Position numbers and translations under genes: made by a program. A stretch of 64,000 nt of DNA from Streptomyces hygroscopicus subsp. hygroscopicus (GTDB lineage: Bacteria; Actinomycetota; Actinomycetes; Streptomycetales; Streptomycetaceae), in NCBI RefSeq assembly GCF_001553455.1, contig NZ_BBOX01000030.1, forward strand, positions 1-64,000. The letters run 5' to 3'. The notes beneath the pieces are model-generated. The model did no database searches. It worked only from the letters and a program-made list of their open reading frames with translations, and was not told the origin of the DNA. Positions within the stretch are counted from its first letter, which is position 1. Every line of letters begins with the position of its first letter. Below are positions 51,501 through 59,958 of this stretch, in pieces.

Positions 51501-52799
51501 TCAGTCGGCGATCTGGTCGTCGATCTGCTGCGCGGCCTTGTCAAAGGTCGACTTCACATCGCCCTTCCCGGGCAGCACCGCGTCTTCCCAGGCTGTGCGG
51601 AACGTCTTCCACACCTCGGTCGAACCGGCGATGTTCGGCACGTCCACCGCCCGCGGCACCGCGTCGGCGAAGGGCTGGTAGAAGGGGTTGTCCTTGAGAT
51701 AGCCGCCCGCGACGGCGGCCACGTCACTGCGGGTGGGGAACTGCCCCGTCTTCTCCAGCAGTGCCGCGTCGTTCTTCGCGCTCATCGAGAACTTGGTGAA
51801 TTCCCAGGCGGTCCGCTTGTGCTTGCACGAGGTGAACAGGCCGACGTTCTTGGAGTCCGCGAACGTCGATGTCCTGTCTGCCGGTATTCCCGCGGCCGTG
51901 GGCAGCGGCACCACGCCGTACGTCACCTTGCCGTCGAACTGTCCCTTGCCCCACGGCCCGGCGATGCTCATGGCGGCCACCCCGTCGGCGAACGGGCCCG
52001 CCCACATGTCGCCGCTGTACGCCTCCGGGGACGAGTAGCCGCCTGCGTACATCTGCTGCCAGAAAGCCAGGGTCTGCCGTCCGGCCTGGGAAGTGAAGGT
52101 GGCCTTCTTGTCCCTCACCAGTTGCGTGCCGCCGGAGTTGGCCAGGTACAGCGGATAGAAGTCGAACAGCGCATTGGTGTAGTCACTGGTCGCCGGCGGG
52201 TACAAGGCGAACTTCGCCGCCTTGCTGCTCTTGATCTTCTTCGCCGCGGCCAGTACATCGTCGTACGTGTTCAGCTCCGGATTCTCGGCGTCCAGGCCGG
52301 CCTTTTTGAAGACGTCCTTGTTGTAATAGAGCATGAACGGGTTGGTTTTCCACGGCACTTGATACAGCTTGCCATCCGGGGAACGGAAGCCGTCCACGGC
52401 ACCGCCGGAGCGCTTCTTGATGAAGGACTCGGCATCGCCGAAGGTGTCCGAGAGATTCACCAGGCCGCCCTGCTTCTGGAATGCGGCGACCGCTGCCGGA
52501 GCGGTGTTGTAGAGGAGGCACGGGGTGTTGCCCGCGGTGATCGCGGCCCCGACGACATCTTCGGTGGACTTGCCCGACGGCACCGCCTTGGCGGTGACCT
52601 TCTCCTTGGTGTGCTCGGCGTTCCAGGCGGCCACGGTGGCCTTGGCCCAGGCCTGCTCCTGCTCATTCGTCGAGTACCAGATGTCGATCGGTCCCGAGGT
52701 CGGCTTGCCGCCGCCGGCGTCGCCCGAACCGCAGGCGGACAATGGCAGGACAAGCGCCGCGGCGGCGGCCAGCACCGTAACGCGCGGAGAACGCCTCAT
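51501..52799 (-). CDS. Sugar-binding lipoprotein of the ABC importer
   Basis: 432 residues from ATG 52799 (MRRSPRVTVLAAAAALVLPLSACGSGDAGGG). A lipoprotein signal peptide ends in the lipobox LSAC with lipidated Cys23. The extracytoplasmic-binding family 1 fold shows GPIDIWYSTNEQEQAWAKATVAAWNAEH, GKLYQVPWKTNPFMLYYNKDVFKKAGLD, MSIAGPWGKGQFDGKVTYGVVPLP and SKNVGLFTSCKHKRTAWEFTKF. It is held to the outer membrane face and delivers oligosaccharides to the two permeases. It is first gene of the minus-strand operon, with the AAACCGGTTT operator about 110 bases upstream. Confidence 0.94.
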   Translation of the reverse strand: MRRSPRVTVLAAAAALVLPLSACGSGDAGGGKPTSGPIDIWYSTNEQEQAWAKATVAAWNAEHTKEKVTAKAVPSGKSTEDVVGAAITAGNTPCLLYNTAPAAVAAFQKQGGLVNLSDTFGDAESFIKKRSGGAVDGFRSPDGKLYQVPWKTNPFMLYYNKDVFKKAGLDAENPELNTYDDVLAAAKKIKSSKAAKFALYPPATSDYTNALFDFYPLYLANSGGTQLVRDKKATFTSQAGRQTLAFWQQMYAGGYSSPEAYSGDMWAGPFADGVAAMSIAGPWGKGQFDGKVTYGVVPLPTAAGIPADRTSTFADSKNVGLFTSCKHKRTAWEFTKFSMSAKNDAALLEKTGQFPTRSDVAAVAGGYLKDNPFYQPFADAVPRAVDVPNIAGSTEVWKTFRTAWEDAVLPGKGDVKSTFDKAAQQIDDQIAD

Positions 52800-52908
52800 T
52801 GTGCCCAACTCCCTTCCATGCGGGTGATTGAGGGTCCGAAGCGACTCCCCTCTCGTCGCCGCCGGCCCGCCCCGCCAGAATGATCACCGCGGGGTTACGA
52901 GCGTCATC

Positions 52909-52918
52909 AAACCGGTTT
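52909..52918. promoter_or_regulatory. LacI-type operator of block B, site 2
   Basis: AAACCGGTTT within TCAAACCGGTTTAAT, in the divergent region between the importer operon and the lacI gene. Flanks are the same as site 1 at 46162-46171. Confidence 0.75.
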
Positions 52919-52943
52919 AATATCTAAGCGTCAAGGACGGGTG

Positions 52944-52955
52944 CGAAACGTTTCG
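52944..52955. promoter_or_regulatory. Second LacI-type palindrome near the block B regulator
   Basis: CGAAACGTTTCG is a perfect 12-bp palindrome of the classic LacI/GalR style (central CG step), 69 bases upstream of the regulator's start. It could be an autoregulatory site or belong to a second regulator. Confidence 0.55.
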
Positions 52956-53023
52956 GTAACCTGGGTGGCGCAGTTCTGCCACCCAGCAGCCGTACGTCCC
53001 GAATCAGTGGAAGGCGAGGCGGT

Positions 53024-54121
53024 ATGGTGCGGGGCCAGGACAAAGCGGGTGGATCGGCGGGCGGTTCCCGCCAGGCGATGCCTCCGCCGTCACGCCGGGG
53101 CGGGGGCGGTCGGCCGACGATCGGTGATGTCGCCGCGCTGGCCCAGGTCTCCAAGGCGACGGTCTCCTTCGTCATCAACGACCGCCCCGGGGTCAGCCCG
53201 CAGGCGCGCCAGCGGGTCCTGGACGCGATCGACCAGCTGGGCTGGCAGCCCAACGCCGGCGCCCGGGCGCTCTCCACCAAGCGGTCCCAGACCCTCGGCC
53301 TGGTGATGCGCCGACCGCCGGAACTGCTGAGTACCGACCCGTTCTTCCCGCAGTTCGTCGCAGGCATCGAGACCGGCCTCGCGCCGCTCGGCTACGCGCT
53401 CGTGCTGCAAGTCGTCCCCGACGAGGAAACCGAACGGCAGGCGTATGAGCGGCTGGCCCGTGACGGCCGGGTCGACGGCGTGTTCCTCACCGATCTGCGC
53501 ACCGACGACCCGCGGCCGGCACTCGTGACGGAGCTGGGCATCGACGCACTGATCGTCGGACCACCGCAGCACGGCGGCCAGGTGCCGGCCCTCGGGGTCG
53601 ACGACGGCAGCGGGGTGCGGCGTGCGGTCAGCCATCTGCGCTCACTCGGCCACCGGTGGATCGGACACGTCTGCGGCGCCGCGGGGTTCGTGCACACCGA
53701 GGCCCGGTGCGACGCCTGGCGCGGTGCGCTGGCGGATGCCGGCCTGCCCGAGATCCCACCCGTGGCGGCGGACTTCACCGGCGCGGCCGGCGCCCGGGCC
53801 ACGCATCAGCTGCTGGACCTCGACCGTCCACCGACCGCCATCGTGTACGCCAACGACCTGATGGCCATCGCCGGGATCACCGCCGCGACCAGCCGCGGGC
53901 TGCGGGTCCCCGAGGACCTGTCGGTGGTGGGCTTCGACGACATCCCGCTGGCCGACTGCATCGCGCCACCGCTGACGACGGTGCGCCAGGACGTGCTGAC
54001 CTGGGGACGCGCCGCCGCGCAGGCGCTGGTTTCGCTCACCGAGGGAGGAGAGTTCCAGGCTGCCGAACTCCCGCCGGTGGAATTCGTGGTGCGGGCGAGC
54101 ACCGCACCGCCGCGGAGTTGA
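53024..54121 (+). CDS. LacI-family transcriptional regulator (block B)
   Basis: 365 residues from ATG 53024, with GAAGGCGAGG ahead; ATG 53078 is an alternative start. After a Gly-rich leader the helix-turn-helix reads RPTIGDVAALAQVSKATVSFVINDRPGVSPQARQRVLDAIDQLGWQPNAGARALSTKRSQTLGLV. It is followed by the sugar-binding domain (STDPFFPQFVAGIETGLAPLGYALVLQVV, GVDDGSGVRRAVSHLRSLGHRWIGHVCG, VYANDLMAIAGITAATSRGLRVPEDLSVVGFDDIPLADCIAPPLTTVRQD). It diverges from the ABC operon. The shared operators suggest it controls importer, GH130 and the PL8 lyase together. Confidence 0.94.
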   Translation: MVRGQDKAGGSAGGSRQAMPPPSRRGGGGRPTIGDVAALAQVSKATVSFVINDRPGVSPQARQRVLDAIDQLGWQPNAGARALSTKRSQTLGLVMRRPPELLSTDPFFPQFVAGIETGLAPLGYALVLQVVPDEETERQAYERLARDGRVDGVFLTDLRTDDPRPALVTELGIDALIVGPPQHGGQVPALGVDDGSGVRRAVSHLRSLGHRWIGHVCGAAGFVHTEARCDAWRGALADAGLPEIPPVAADFTGAAGARATHQLLDLDRPPTAIVYANDLMAIAGITAATSRGLRVPEDLSVVGFDDIPLADCIAPPLTTVRQDVLTWGRAAAQALVSLTEGGEFQAAELPPVEFVVRASTAPPRS

Positions 54122-54315
54122 GTGTGGAGCCGTGAGCGGAGGCGCGCGGCAGGCTCTCGGCTTCGGCCGACCGGTCCCGTCGACGTACGCACGACGAGCG
54201 AGGCGGCCAGGACGGTCGCATCGACCGCCTCGCTGCCATCGATGACGTCCAGAAGATGACGTCCAGAAGCAGCCGGGCGGCCACCTCGCCCGGCAGGCCC
54301 GGCGCGGTCTCCCCG
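54122..54315. other. Debris with a 14-bp tandem duplication
   Basis: GATGACGTCCAGAA occurs twice in succession at 54241-54268. Frames here are consistent with the decayed upstream part of the transposase fragment that follows. Confidence 0.45.
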
Positions 54316-54521
54316 CGCGCCCGGGCCCACACGCTGCTCGCCCGGGACTTCATGCACGTGGACACCGTCTGCCTCGGGCGTCTCCACGTCTGCTCCGCCA
54401 TGGAAATCAAGACTCGGCGCGTCCACGGTGTGGGCGTCACCGCCCGCCCGACGGGCGCATGGAGCGCGGCGACAGGGCCGGGTGCTTCCGGTTCCTGATC
54501 CGGGACCGGGGACAGCTGTCC
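54316..54521 (+). pseudogene. rve-type transposase, middle fragment
   Basis: The plus strand reads [54 protein letters not shown], then in the next frame [11 protein letters not shown]. This is the catalytic region of the local integrase-core family: the first Asp (LLARDF, normally LLACDF) and the second Asp (RDRD-like) survive, the Glu part is missing. Frameshifted. Confidence 0.7.
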
Positions 54522-54727
54522 GGCGGGAGTGGCGAGCGTTCCGGCTCCGGACGACGCCGCCTGGTACGGCTCACCGCGCACGAGGGGGTGGGGTCGGTGG
54601 CTACGGGCGGTTGGCTCGGTGCGGGACAGTGCCACTCGGACAAGGGGCGGGCGAACCTCTTGCTGATCTCTCGGCTGTGTGCCTCGTCTTCTTCACCGGT
54701 GCGGCCACGATGCGCAACGTGCCTCAC
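54522..54727. other. No recognisable gene
   Basis: No coding frame could be supported between the transposase remnant and the regulatory element upstream of the GMC gene. Confidence 0.35.
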
Positions 54728-54767
54728 AGTGTGCACTCACGCGGGTGAATATTGCCCACCTCGTGCA
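54728..54767. promoter_or_regulatory. Bipartite element, copy 1 (upstream of the first GMC gene)
   Basis: AGTGTGCA, 12 bases, AATATTGCCCACC, then TCGTGCA. The same two blocks with the same 12-base spacer occur at 59846-59885 between pucR and the hisD-like gene. This is a good candidate binding site for the PucR-type regulator. Confidence 0.7.
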
Positions 54768-54926
54768 TGTGCTGAGTATGTCCGACCTCTCTAGCCTCTT
54801 CAGGAACCAGTGCGGGGCAAGGCCGCTCCGGCCTGACGCCCAGCTCCCCACCCCAACACTCGTTTCTTCCCGGCACGCGGATGGCGATGACGCAGGTCGT
54901 CGAGACTGGATTTCCCTGGAGGCGGA

Positions 54927-56507
54927 ATGAACGCGGAATCGTATGACTACATCGTCGTCGGGGCCGGCTCGGCCGGCTGCGCGGTTGCGGCCCGCCTGTC
55001 CGAGGATCCGAACGTCACGGTCGCGCTGATTGAAGCAGGGCCGCCCGCCCGAGGCCGCCTCTTCGAGATCCCCGCGCTTTTCTCGCAGCAGCTCAAGACC
55101 GCATTCGACTGGGACTTCGAGACGGAACCCGAGCCCCGGCTCGGAGGGCGCCGAGCCTACCTGCCCCGCGGCCGGGTGATCGGCGGCACCAGCTCGATGA
55201 ACACGATGCTCTACGTTCGCGGTCACCGCCATGACTACGACACCTGGGAGCGGCTCGGCAACCCGGGCTGGGGCTATGACGATGTCCTGCCGTTCTTCAA
55301 GAAGTCCGAGGACAACGAGCGCGGAGCCGACGACTTCCACGGTGTCGGTGGCCCCCTCGCGGTCAGCGACCCCATTTCGGTTCATCCTCTTCTGACGGCA
55401 TGGGTCGAGGCGGCTCAGGACGCGGGGCACAAACACAACCCGGACTTCAACGGATCCGAGCAGGAGGGCGTTGGCTACCACCAGGTCACGCAGCGAAACG
55501 GCCTGCGCTGCAGCAGCGCCGCAGCGTTCCTGGAGCCGGCCGCGGGTCGCGCAAACCTCACCGTTCTGCCCTCGACGACCGCTCTGCGCATCTGTTTCGA
55601 TGGCAGCCAGGCGGTCGGCCTGGAAGTCGATCACCTGGGAACCGTCCGGACCATCCGTGTCAACCGTGAAATCGTGCTGTCCCTGGGCGCCTACAACTCG
55701 CCCCACCTGCTACTCCAGTCCGGCGTCGGGCCGGCCGACGAACTCTCCGCAGGGGGAATCACCCCCCTGCACGACCTGCCTGATGTCGGCAGGAACATGC
55801 AGGATCACACCGGGTGCTTCCTCAGCTTCTTCAGCCGAACCGAGCCGGTTCTGGGACCGGACACCTCGCGGGAAGAACAGCTCCTGCGCCGGCACGGTAC
55901 CGGCCCGATGGCCTGGAACGAGGTCGGCGGCTTCTTCAGCTCCGGCGACGATGTCCCCGCCCCTGACATCCAAGTTCATGCAGCACTGGGCATCGTCCGT
56001 GACGAAGGTCTTGCCGCGCCACTGGAGCCTGGAATGTCATTCGGTCCTTACGTCGCACGGCCCGCGAGCCGTGGCTCGGTGCGGCTGCGGCATTCCCACC
56101 CCTACGCCAAGCCGCGCATCTTTCACAATTACCTCGACGACGCCGACGACCGCCGGCGGCTGCGAGAGGGCGTCCGTCTGTGCATGCGCATCGCCCGTGA
56201 ACCGAGGCTGACAGCCATGCTGGAATCGGACCTGCGGGCGGCCGCCGACGCCGGACTCGCCCCGGTGTCGGACAGCGACCAGGACATCGACGACTTTATT
56301 CGCACTCAATCGTTCTCCTTCTACCACCCGTCCGGCACCTGCATGATGGGCAAGGTCGTCGACCATGAACTTCGTGTGTACGGGCTCGGGAACGTCCGCG
56401 TGGCAGACACATCGATCATGCCGACACTCGTCACCGGAAACACAAATGCTCCAGCCATCATGATCGGAGAAAAGGCCGCCTCATTCATTCGGGCGTCGAC
56501 CGGCTGA
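54927..56507 (+). CDS. GMC-family FAD oxidoreductase (choline dehydrogenase-like)
   Basis: 526 residues from ATG 54927, with TGGAGGC ahead. The FAD motif YIVVGAGSAGCAVAARLSEDPNVTVALIEAG is at 8-38, the GMC signature 1 PRGRVIGGTSSMNTMLYVRGHRHDYDTWERLGNPGWGYDDVLPFFKKSE follows, and SLGAYNSPHLLLQSGVGPADEL is signature 2. Catalytic His467 (FYHPSGTCMMG) and Asn507 (TGNTNAPAIMIGEKAA) are in place. It oxidises a primary or secondary alcohol with FAD in the cytoplasm. The closest family flavour is choline/alcohol dehydrogenase. It is the first gene of block C and likely controlled through the bipartite element 160 bases upstream. Confidence 0.94.
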   Translation: MNAESYDYIVVGAGSAGCAVAARLSEDPNVTVALIEAGPPARGRLFEIPALFSQQLKTAFDWDFETEPEPRLGGRRAYLPRGRVIGGTSSMNTMLYVRGHRHDYDTWERLGNPGWGYDDVLPFFKKSEDNERGADDFHGVGGPLAVSDPISVHPLLTAWVEAAQDAGHKHNPDFNGSEQEGVGYHQVTQRNGLRCSSAAAFLEPAAGRANLTVLPSTTALRICFDGSQAVGLEVDHLGTVRTIRVNREIVLSLGAYNSPHLLLQSGVGPADELSAGGITPLHDLPDVGRNMQDHTGCFLSFFSRTEPVLGPDTSREEQLLRRHGTGPMAWNEVGGFFSSGDDVPAPDIQVHAALGIVRDEGLAAPLEPGMSFGPYVARPASRGSVRLRHSHPYAKPRIFHNYLDDADDRRRLREGVRLCMRIAREPRLTAMLESDLRAAADAGLAPVSDSDQDIDDFIRTQSFSFYHPSGTCMMGKVVDHELRVYGLGNVRVADTSIMPTLVTGNTNAPAIMIGEKAASFIRASTG

Positions 56508-56521
56508 AAGCATTTATGGAA

Positions 56522-56546
56522 CCCCCTCATAAGCCTTGAGAGGGGG
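56522..56546 (+). terminator. Hairpin after the first GMC gene
   Basis: CCCCCTC (56522-56528) pairs with GAGGGGG (56540-56546) across an 11-base loop, 15 bases after the stop codon. Confidence 0.6.
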
Positions 56547-56624
56547 CTGACCCATGGGTAATCTGGTCCGCCGGTTTCGACACACTGCTCAGCGCACACA
56601 ACGCATGTGAGGGAGTTCTGTTTC

Positions 56625-58208
56625 ATGTCCAGCCCGGTCCGAAAGGACTACACACCTCCGGAGCTCCGGCCCGATGCCCTCGTCTCCGTAGGTGCCGCCG
56701 CAGAGATCAGCACTGATGTCCTGATCATCGGCTCCGGCATGGGCGGTTCCGCTCTGGCCTGGGCGCTGAAGGACTCCGGCCTTGAGGTACTCGTCGTGGA
56801 ACGGGGCAATTTCCTTCCACGTGAGCCCGAGAACTCCCAGCCGGCCGAGATGTACATCCGGGGCCGGTACAAGAACGCCGGTTATTGGTACGACGGCAGC
56901 TCCGGAAAGCCGTTCGCGCCGGGTGTGTACTACTGGGTGGGTGGAAACACCCGTTTCTACGGCGCCATGCTGCCCCGGTTCCGACGCAGCGATTTCACCG
57001 AGGTGGAACACCAGGAGGGCGTCTCGCGCGCCTGGCCGTTCAGCTACGACGACCTGGAGCCCTTCTACACCACCTTGGAGGGTTTGCTCCAGGTGCACGG
57101 GCAGACCGGCGAGGACCCGACCGAGCCGCCGCACTCCAAGCCGTACCCCTATCCCGCACTCGACCATGAACCGGAGATCGAGCGGTTCGCCCGATCGCTA
57201 CGCGGCCAGGGCCTGCATCCGTTCCACACGCCCAACGCCCTGAACGTGGAGACACAGGCCGACCGTGCCGCGGTGACAACGGCCGACGGCTGTCCGGACG
57301 AGACCGGTATGAAGTCCGACGCCGAGAACAGAATCCTGCTCCCCGCGCTGCGCGACGGCGTGAAGATCCTCACCGGTGCGCAGGTCACCCGCCTGATCAC
57401 CTCTCGGGACGGCCACAAGGTCATAGCCGCCGAGGCACGGCACGCGGGCCGTACCGTCCGTATCCACGCCAAGACCTTCGCCGTGGCCGGCGGTGCCGTC
57501 AACTCGGCCGCGCTGCTGCTGCGCTCGGCCGACGACCGGCATCCGCGCGGTCTCGGCAACTCGACCGGGCTGCTGGGCCGCAACTACATGGTCCACAACA
57601 GCACGTTCTTCGTCGGTGTCAATCCGCTGCGGACCAACCCCACGAAGTGGCAGAAGACCCTCGGCATCAACGACTTCTACGAAGCCGGCCCGGGAACACC
57701 CTTCCCGTTGGGCAACCTCCAGATGCTGGGCAAGCTCCAGGCCCCGATGCTCAAGCCCGCGCGCCCGTGGGCACCGAACTGGGCCCTGAAGTTCATGTCG
57801 GCCAGAAGCATCGACATCTATCTGACGACCGAGGACCTGCCCTCCCTGGACAACCGGGTACGGGTGGATGGCGACCGCATCATCATCGACTGGACCCCGA
57901 CCAACCTCGCCCCCCACCACGAACTCGTGCGCCGGGTGACCAGGGCGGTCCGCAAGTCCGGCTATCCGCTGATCTTCACCCAGCGGATGGGTATCGAGAC
58001 CAACTCCCACATGTGCGGAACGGCCGCTGCCGGTCACGACCCGGGGTCGAGCGTGCTCGATCCGATGTGCCGCAGTCACGACATCGACAACCTCTGGGTG
58101 GCCGATTCGTCGTTCTTCCCGTCCTCCGCGGCCCTCAACCCGGCCCTGACGATCGGGGCGAACGCTCTGCGTATCGCGCCGGCCCTGGCCAAGGCGACGA
58201 AGAGCTGA
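56625..58208 (+). CDS. GMC-family oxidoreductase (glucose/gluconate dehydrogenase-like)
   Basis: 527 residues from ATG 56625 (MSSPVRKDYTPPELRPDALVSV), GGGAG 11 bases ahead. The FAD motif is DVLIIGSGMGGSALAWALKDSGLEVLVVERG, then YYWVGGNTRFYGAMLPRFRRSDFTEVEHQEGVSRAWPFSYDDLEPFY and FAVAGGAVNSAALLLRSA. The catalytic His462 (NSHMCGT) and Asn505 (AALNPALTIGANALR) are present. It belongs to the branch with bacterial gluconate/sorbitol-type GMC dehydrogenases and differs strongly from the first GMC protein, so the two probably perform successive or alternative oxidations. It ends 13 bases before the convergent pucR stop. Confidence 0.92.
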   Translation: MSSPVRKDYTPPELRPDALVSVGAAAEISTDVLIIGSGMGGSALAWALKDSGLEVLVVERGNFLPREPENSQPAEMYIRGRYKNAGYWYDGSSGKPFAPGVYYWVGGNTRFYGAMLPRFRRSDFTEVEHQEGVSRAWPFSYDDLEPFYTTLEGLLQVHGQTGEDPTEPPHSKPYPYPALDHEPEIERFARSLRGQGLHPFHTPNALNVETQADRAAVTTADGCPDETGMKSDAENRILLPALRDGVKILTGAQVTRLITSRDGHKVIAAEARHAGRTVRIHAKTFAVAGGAVNSAALLLRSADDRHPRGLGNSTGLLGRNYMVHNSTFFVGVNPLRTNPTKWQKTLGINDFYEAGPGTPFPLGNLQMLGKLQAPMLKPARPWAPNWALKFMSARSIDIYLTTEDLPSLDNRVRVDGDRIIIDWTPTNLAPHHELVRRVTRAVRKSGYPLIFTQRMGIETNSHMCGTAAAGHDPGSSVLDPMCRSHDIDNLWVADSSFFPSSAALNPALTIGANALRIAPALAKATKS

Positions 58209-58221
58209 CGCCGCAAGGCGG

Positions 58222-59829
58222 TCACGTCCGTCGCAGGGCCGGCCTGCGCAGCAGGTCGTGGCCGCGTACGGCCAGTTGCAGCCGCTGCTGGTTGTCGACC
58301 CGGGTGAGGTCGAGGCCGAGAATCTCGGAGAGCCGTTCGAGGCGGTGGTAGAGGGTGCGTCGCTGGACGAAGAGCGCGTCGGCCGCACGCGCCTTGTTGC
58401 CACCGCAGTCGAGGAAGGTGCGCAGGGTGGGCAGCAGCGGGTTCTTCACCAGTGCGTCGTGTTCCAGCAGCGGGCCCAGCTCGTCCTCGACATAACGTCT
58501 GAGCTCGGGGCCTTCGGAGAGCGCCACGAGCAGCCGCAGCGCCCCCAGGTCGTCGAAGTGGCGCACCTCCGCGGTGGTGGCCGCCGCCGCGACAGAGGCG
58601 GCGCTTCGGCTCTGGCGCAGCGCCAGCGGCAGCGCCGCGGGCTCCACGACCCTGCTGATGCCGCCGCGCAGACCGTGCTCGGCCAGGACGGTGCGCACCT
58701 CGGCCGCGTCACCGGGTCCGGACAGGCCGACGACCGCCATGTCGAAGTCCCCGGTGTCGCCCACGATGGCAGGCCGGCCCGACTCCCACAGCAGCCGGGC
58801 CAGGGCGTGGTCCTGGGCCGGTTCGTCGTCCCCCGAGCAGACGGTGACGACGATCAGGTCCCGGCCGCGCAGATCCTGCCCGAGCGCCAGGCCGAGGCTC
58901 ACGAACTTCTCACCCGGGATGTCCCCGAGCAGCAGCCGGTTCAGCAGCGCCGTCTGGCGCTGGGAGGCCCGCGCGCCGCTCTCGCGTTCACTCACCAGCG
59001 TGATCGCCACGGCCGCGGCGGCCCGCTCCAGCGTGCGCAGCTCGGCCGGGCTCGGCTGCACTCCGCCGTGCAGCAGGTGCAGCCAGCCCCATGACTCGCC
59101 CCGCAGGATCACCGGCTGGCGGGCGCAGGGCACGACTTCGCGGAACGACGCCGCCGGCACGTTGGGGACCTCGCGGCCGTGCGTCACGAGGGAGTGGTGG
59201 CGTTCGTGGATGGCCCGGGAGTGCGCGCTCCACTCGTCGACGAGCCGGTCGGCCTCCGGGGTGGCGCCTCCGTACGCGAGCATCTGGTGGGCGACGTCCT
59301 CCAGCACCACGGGCCGCCCGGTTTTGCGGGCCAGTTCCCTGACCACGCCCACGTAGTCCTCGTCGGCCAGCAGCAGGTCCATGAACGCCTGGCTGGTGGC
59401 CTCCTCGGCGATCAGCTGCTTGACGCGCATGCCGACCAGCACCTCGTGGATCTGGGCCGATGTCTCGACGAAGGGGATCTCGTCGGCCAGTCCCACCAAG
59501 GGCAGGCCGACCGCCTCGGCCTCCTCGACAGCGGCCTGCGGCATGGTGTCGAACATGCGCCCGGCCAGCTCGACGACGAGGACGGCCGCGTGGGCGTCCG
59601 CGAGCCGCCGGACGAAGGCCCGCTGCTGAAGCGCCGTGTCGCCCATGCCGAGGCCGGCCGTCAGCAGCATCTCCTGGCCCGTGAGGAAGCGGTGGATGTC
59701 CGGGATCTCCCCGGTGTGCACCCAGCGCACGGGGCGGTCGAGATTGCGCCCTCCGGCGTAGACGCGCACCTCGGTGCGGGTGAACACCTCAAGTTGCAGT
59801 GCGGCGCGAACCGTCAGGACATCAGTCAT
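58222..59829 (-). CDS. PucR-family transcriptional regulator
   Basis: 535 residues from ATG 59829. An N-terminal purine-catabolism (PucR) domain is visible (MTDVLTVRAALQLEVFTRTEVRVYAGGRNLDRPVRWVHTGEIPDIHRFLTGQEMLLTAGLGM, VLVVELAGRMFDTMPQAAVEEAEAVGLPLVGLADEIPFVETSAQIHEVLV). A GAF/GGDEF-like middle follows, then the C-terminal PucR helix-turn-helix (LPTLRTFLDCGGNKARAADALFVQRRTLYHRLERLSEILGLDLTRVDNQQRLQLAVRGHDLL). Usual role: activator or repressor of nitrogen- or purine-related catabolic genes. It is divergent from the hisD-like gene, with the bipartite element between them. Confidence 0.93.
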   Translation of the reverse strand: MTDVLTVRAALQLEVFTRTEVRVYAGGRNLDRPVRWVHTGEIPDIHRFLTGQEMLLTAGLGMGDTALQQRAFVRRLADAHAAVLVVELAGRMFDTMPQAAVEEAEAVGLPLVGLADEIPFVETSAQIHEVLVGMRVKQLIAEEATSQAFMDLLLADEDYVGVVRELARKTGRPVVLEDVAHQMLAYGGATPEADRLVDEWSAHSRAIHERHHSLVTHGREVPNVPAASFREVVPCARQPVILRGESWGWLHLLHGGVQPSPAELRTLERAAAAVAITLVSERESGARASQRQTALLNRLLLGDIPGEKFVSLGLALGQDLRGRDLIVVTVCSGDDEPAQDHALARLLWESGRPAIVGDTGDFDMAVVGLSGPGDAAEVRTVLAEHGLRGGISRVVEPAALPLALRQSRSAASVAAAATTAEVRHFDDLGALRLLVALSEGPELRRYVEDELGPLLEHDALVKNPLLPTLRTFLDCGGNKARAADALFVQRRTLYHRLERLSEILGLDLTRVDNQQRLQLAVRGHDLLRRPALRRT

Positions 59830-59845
59830 GTGCGCATTACCTCAG

Positions 59846-59885
59846 AGTGTGCAGGATCTGCGGCCAATATTGCACACCCTGTGCC
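59846..59885. promoter_or_regulatory. Bipartite element, copy 2 (pucR/hisD-like intergenic)
   Basis: AGTGTGCA, 12 bases, AATATTGCACACC, then CTGTGCC. Outer halves TGTGCA and TGCACA form an inverted repeat, so a dimeric regulator is likely. It is 16 bases before the pucR start and 73 bases before the hisD-like start. Confidence 0.72.
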
Positions 59886-59958
59886 TGTCGCCCCACCCCC
59901 GTGTTTACCCAGACTTCAGGTCGAGCCCGCAGGCACGATCACCTACCAGGAGTGCAGA

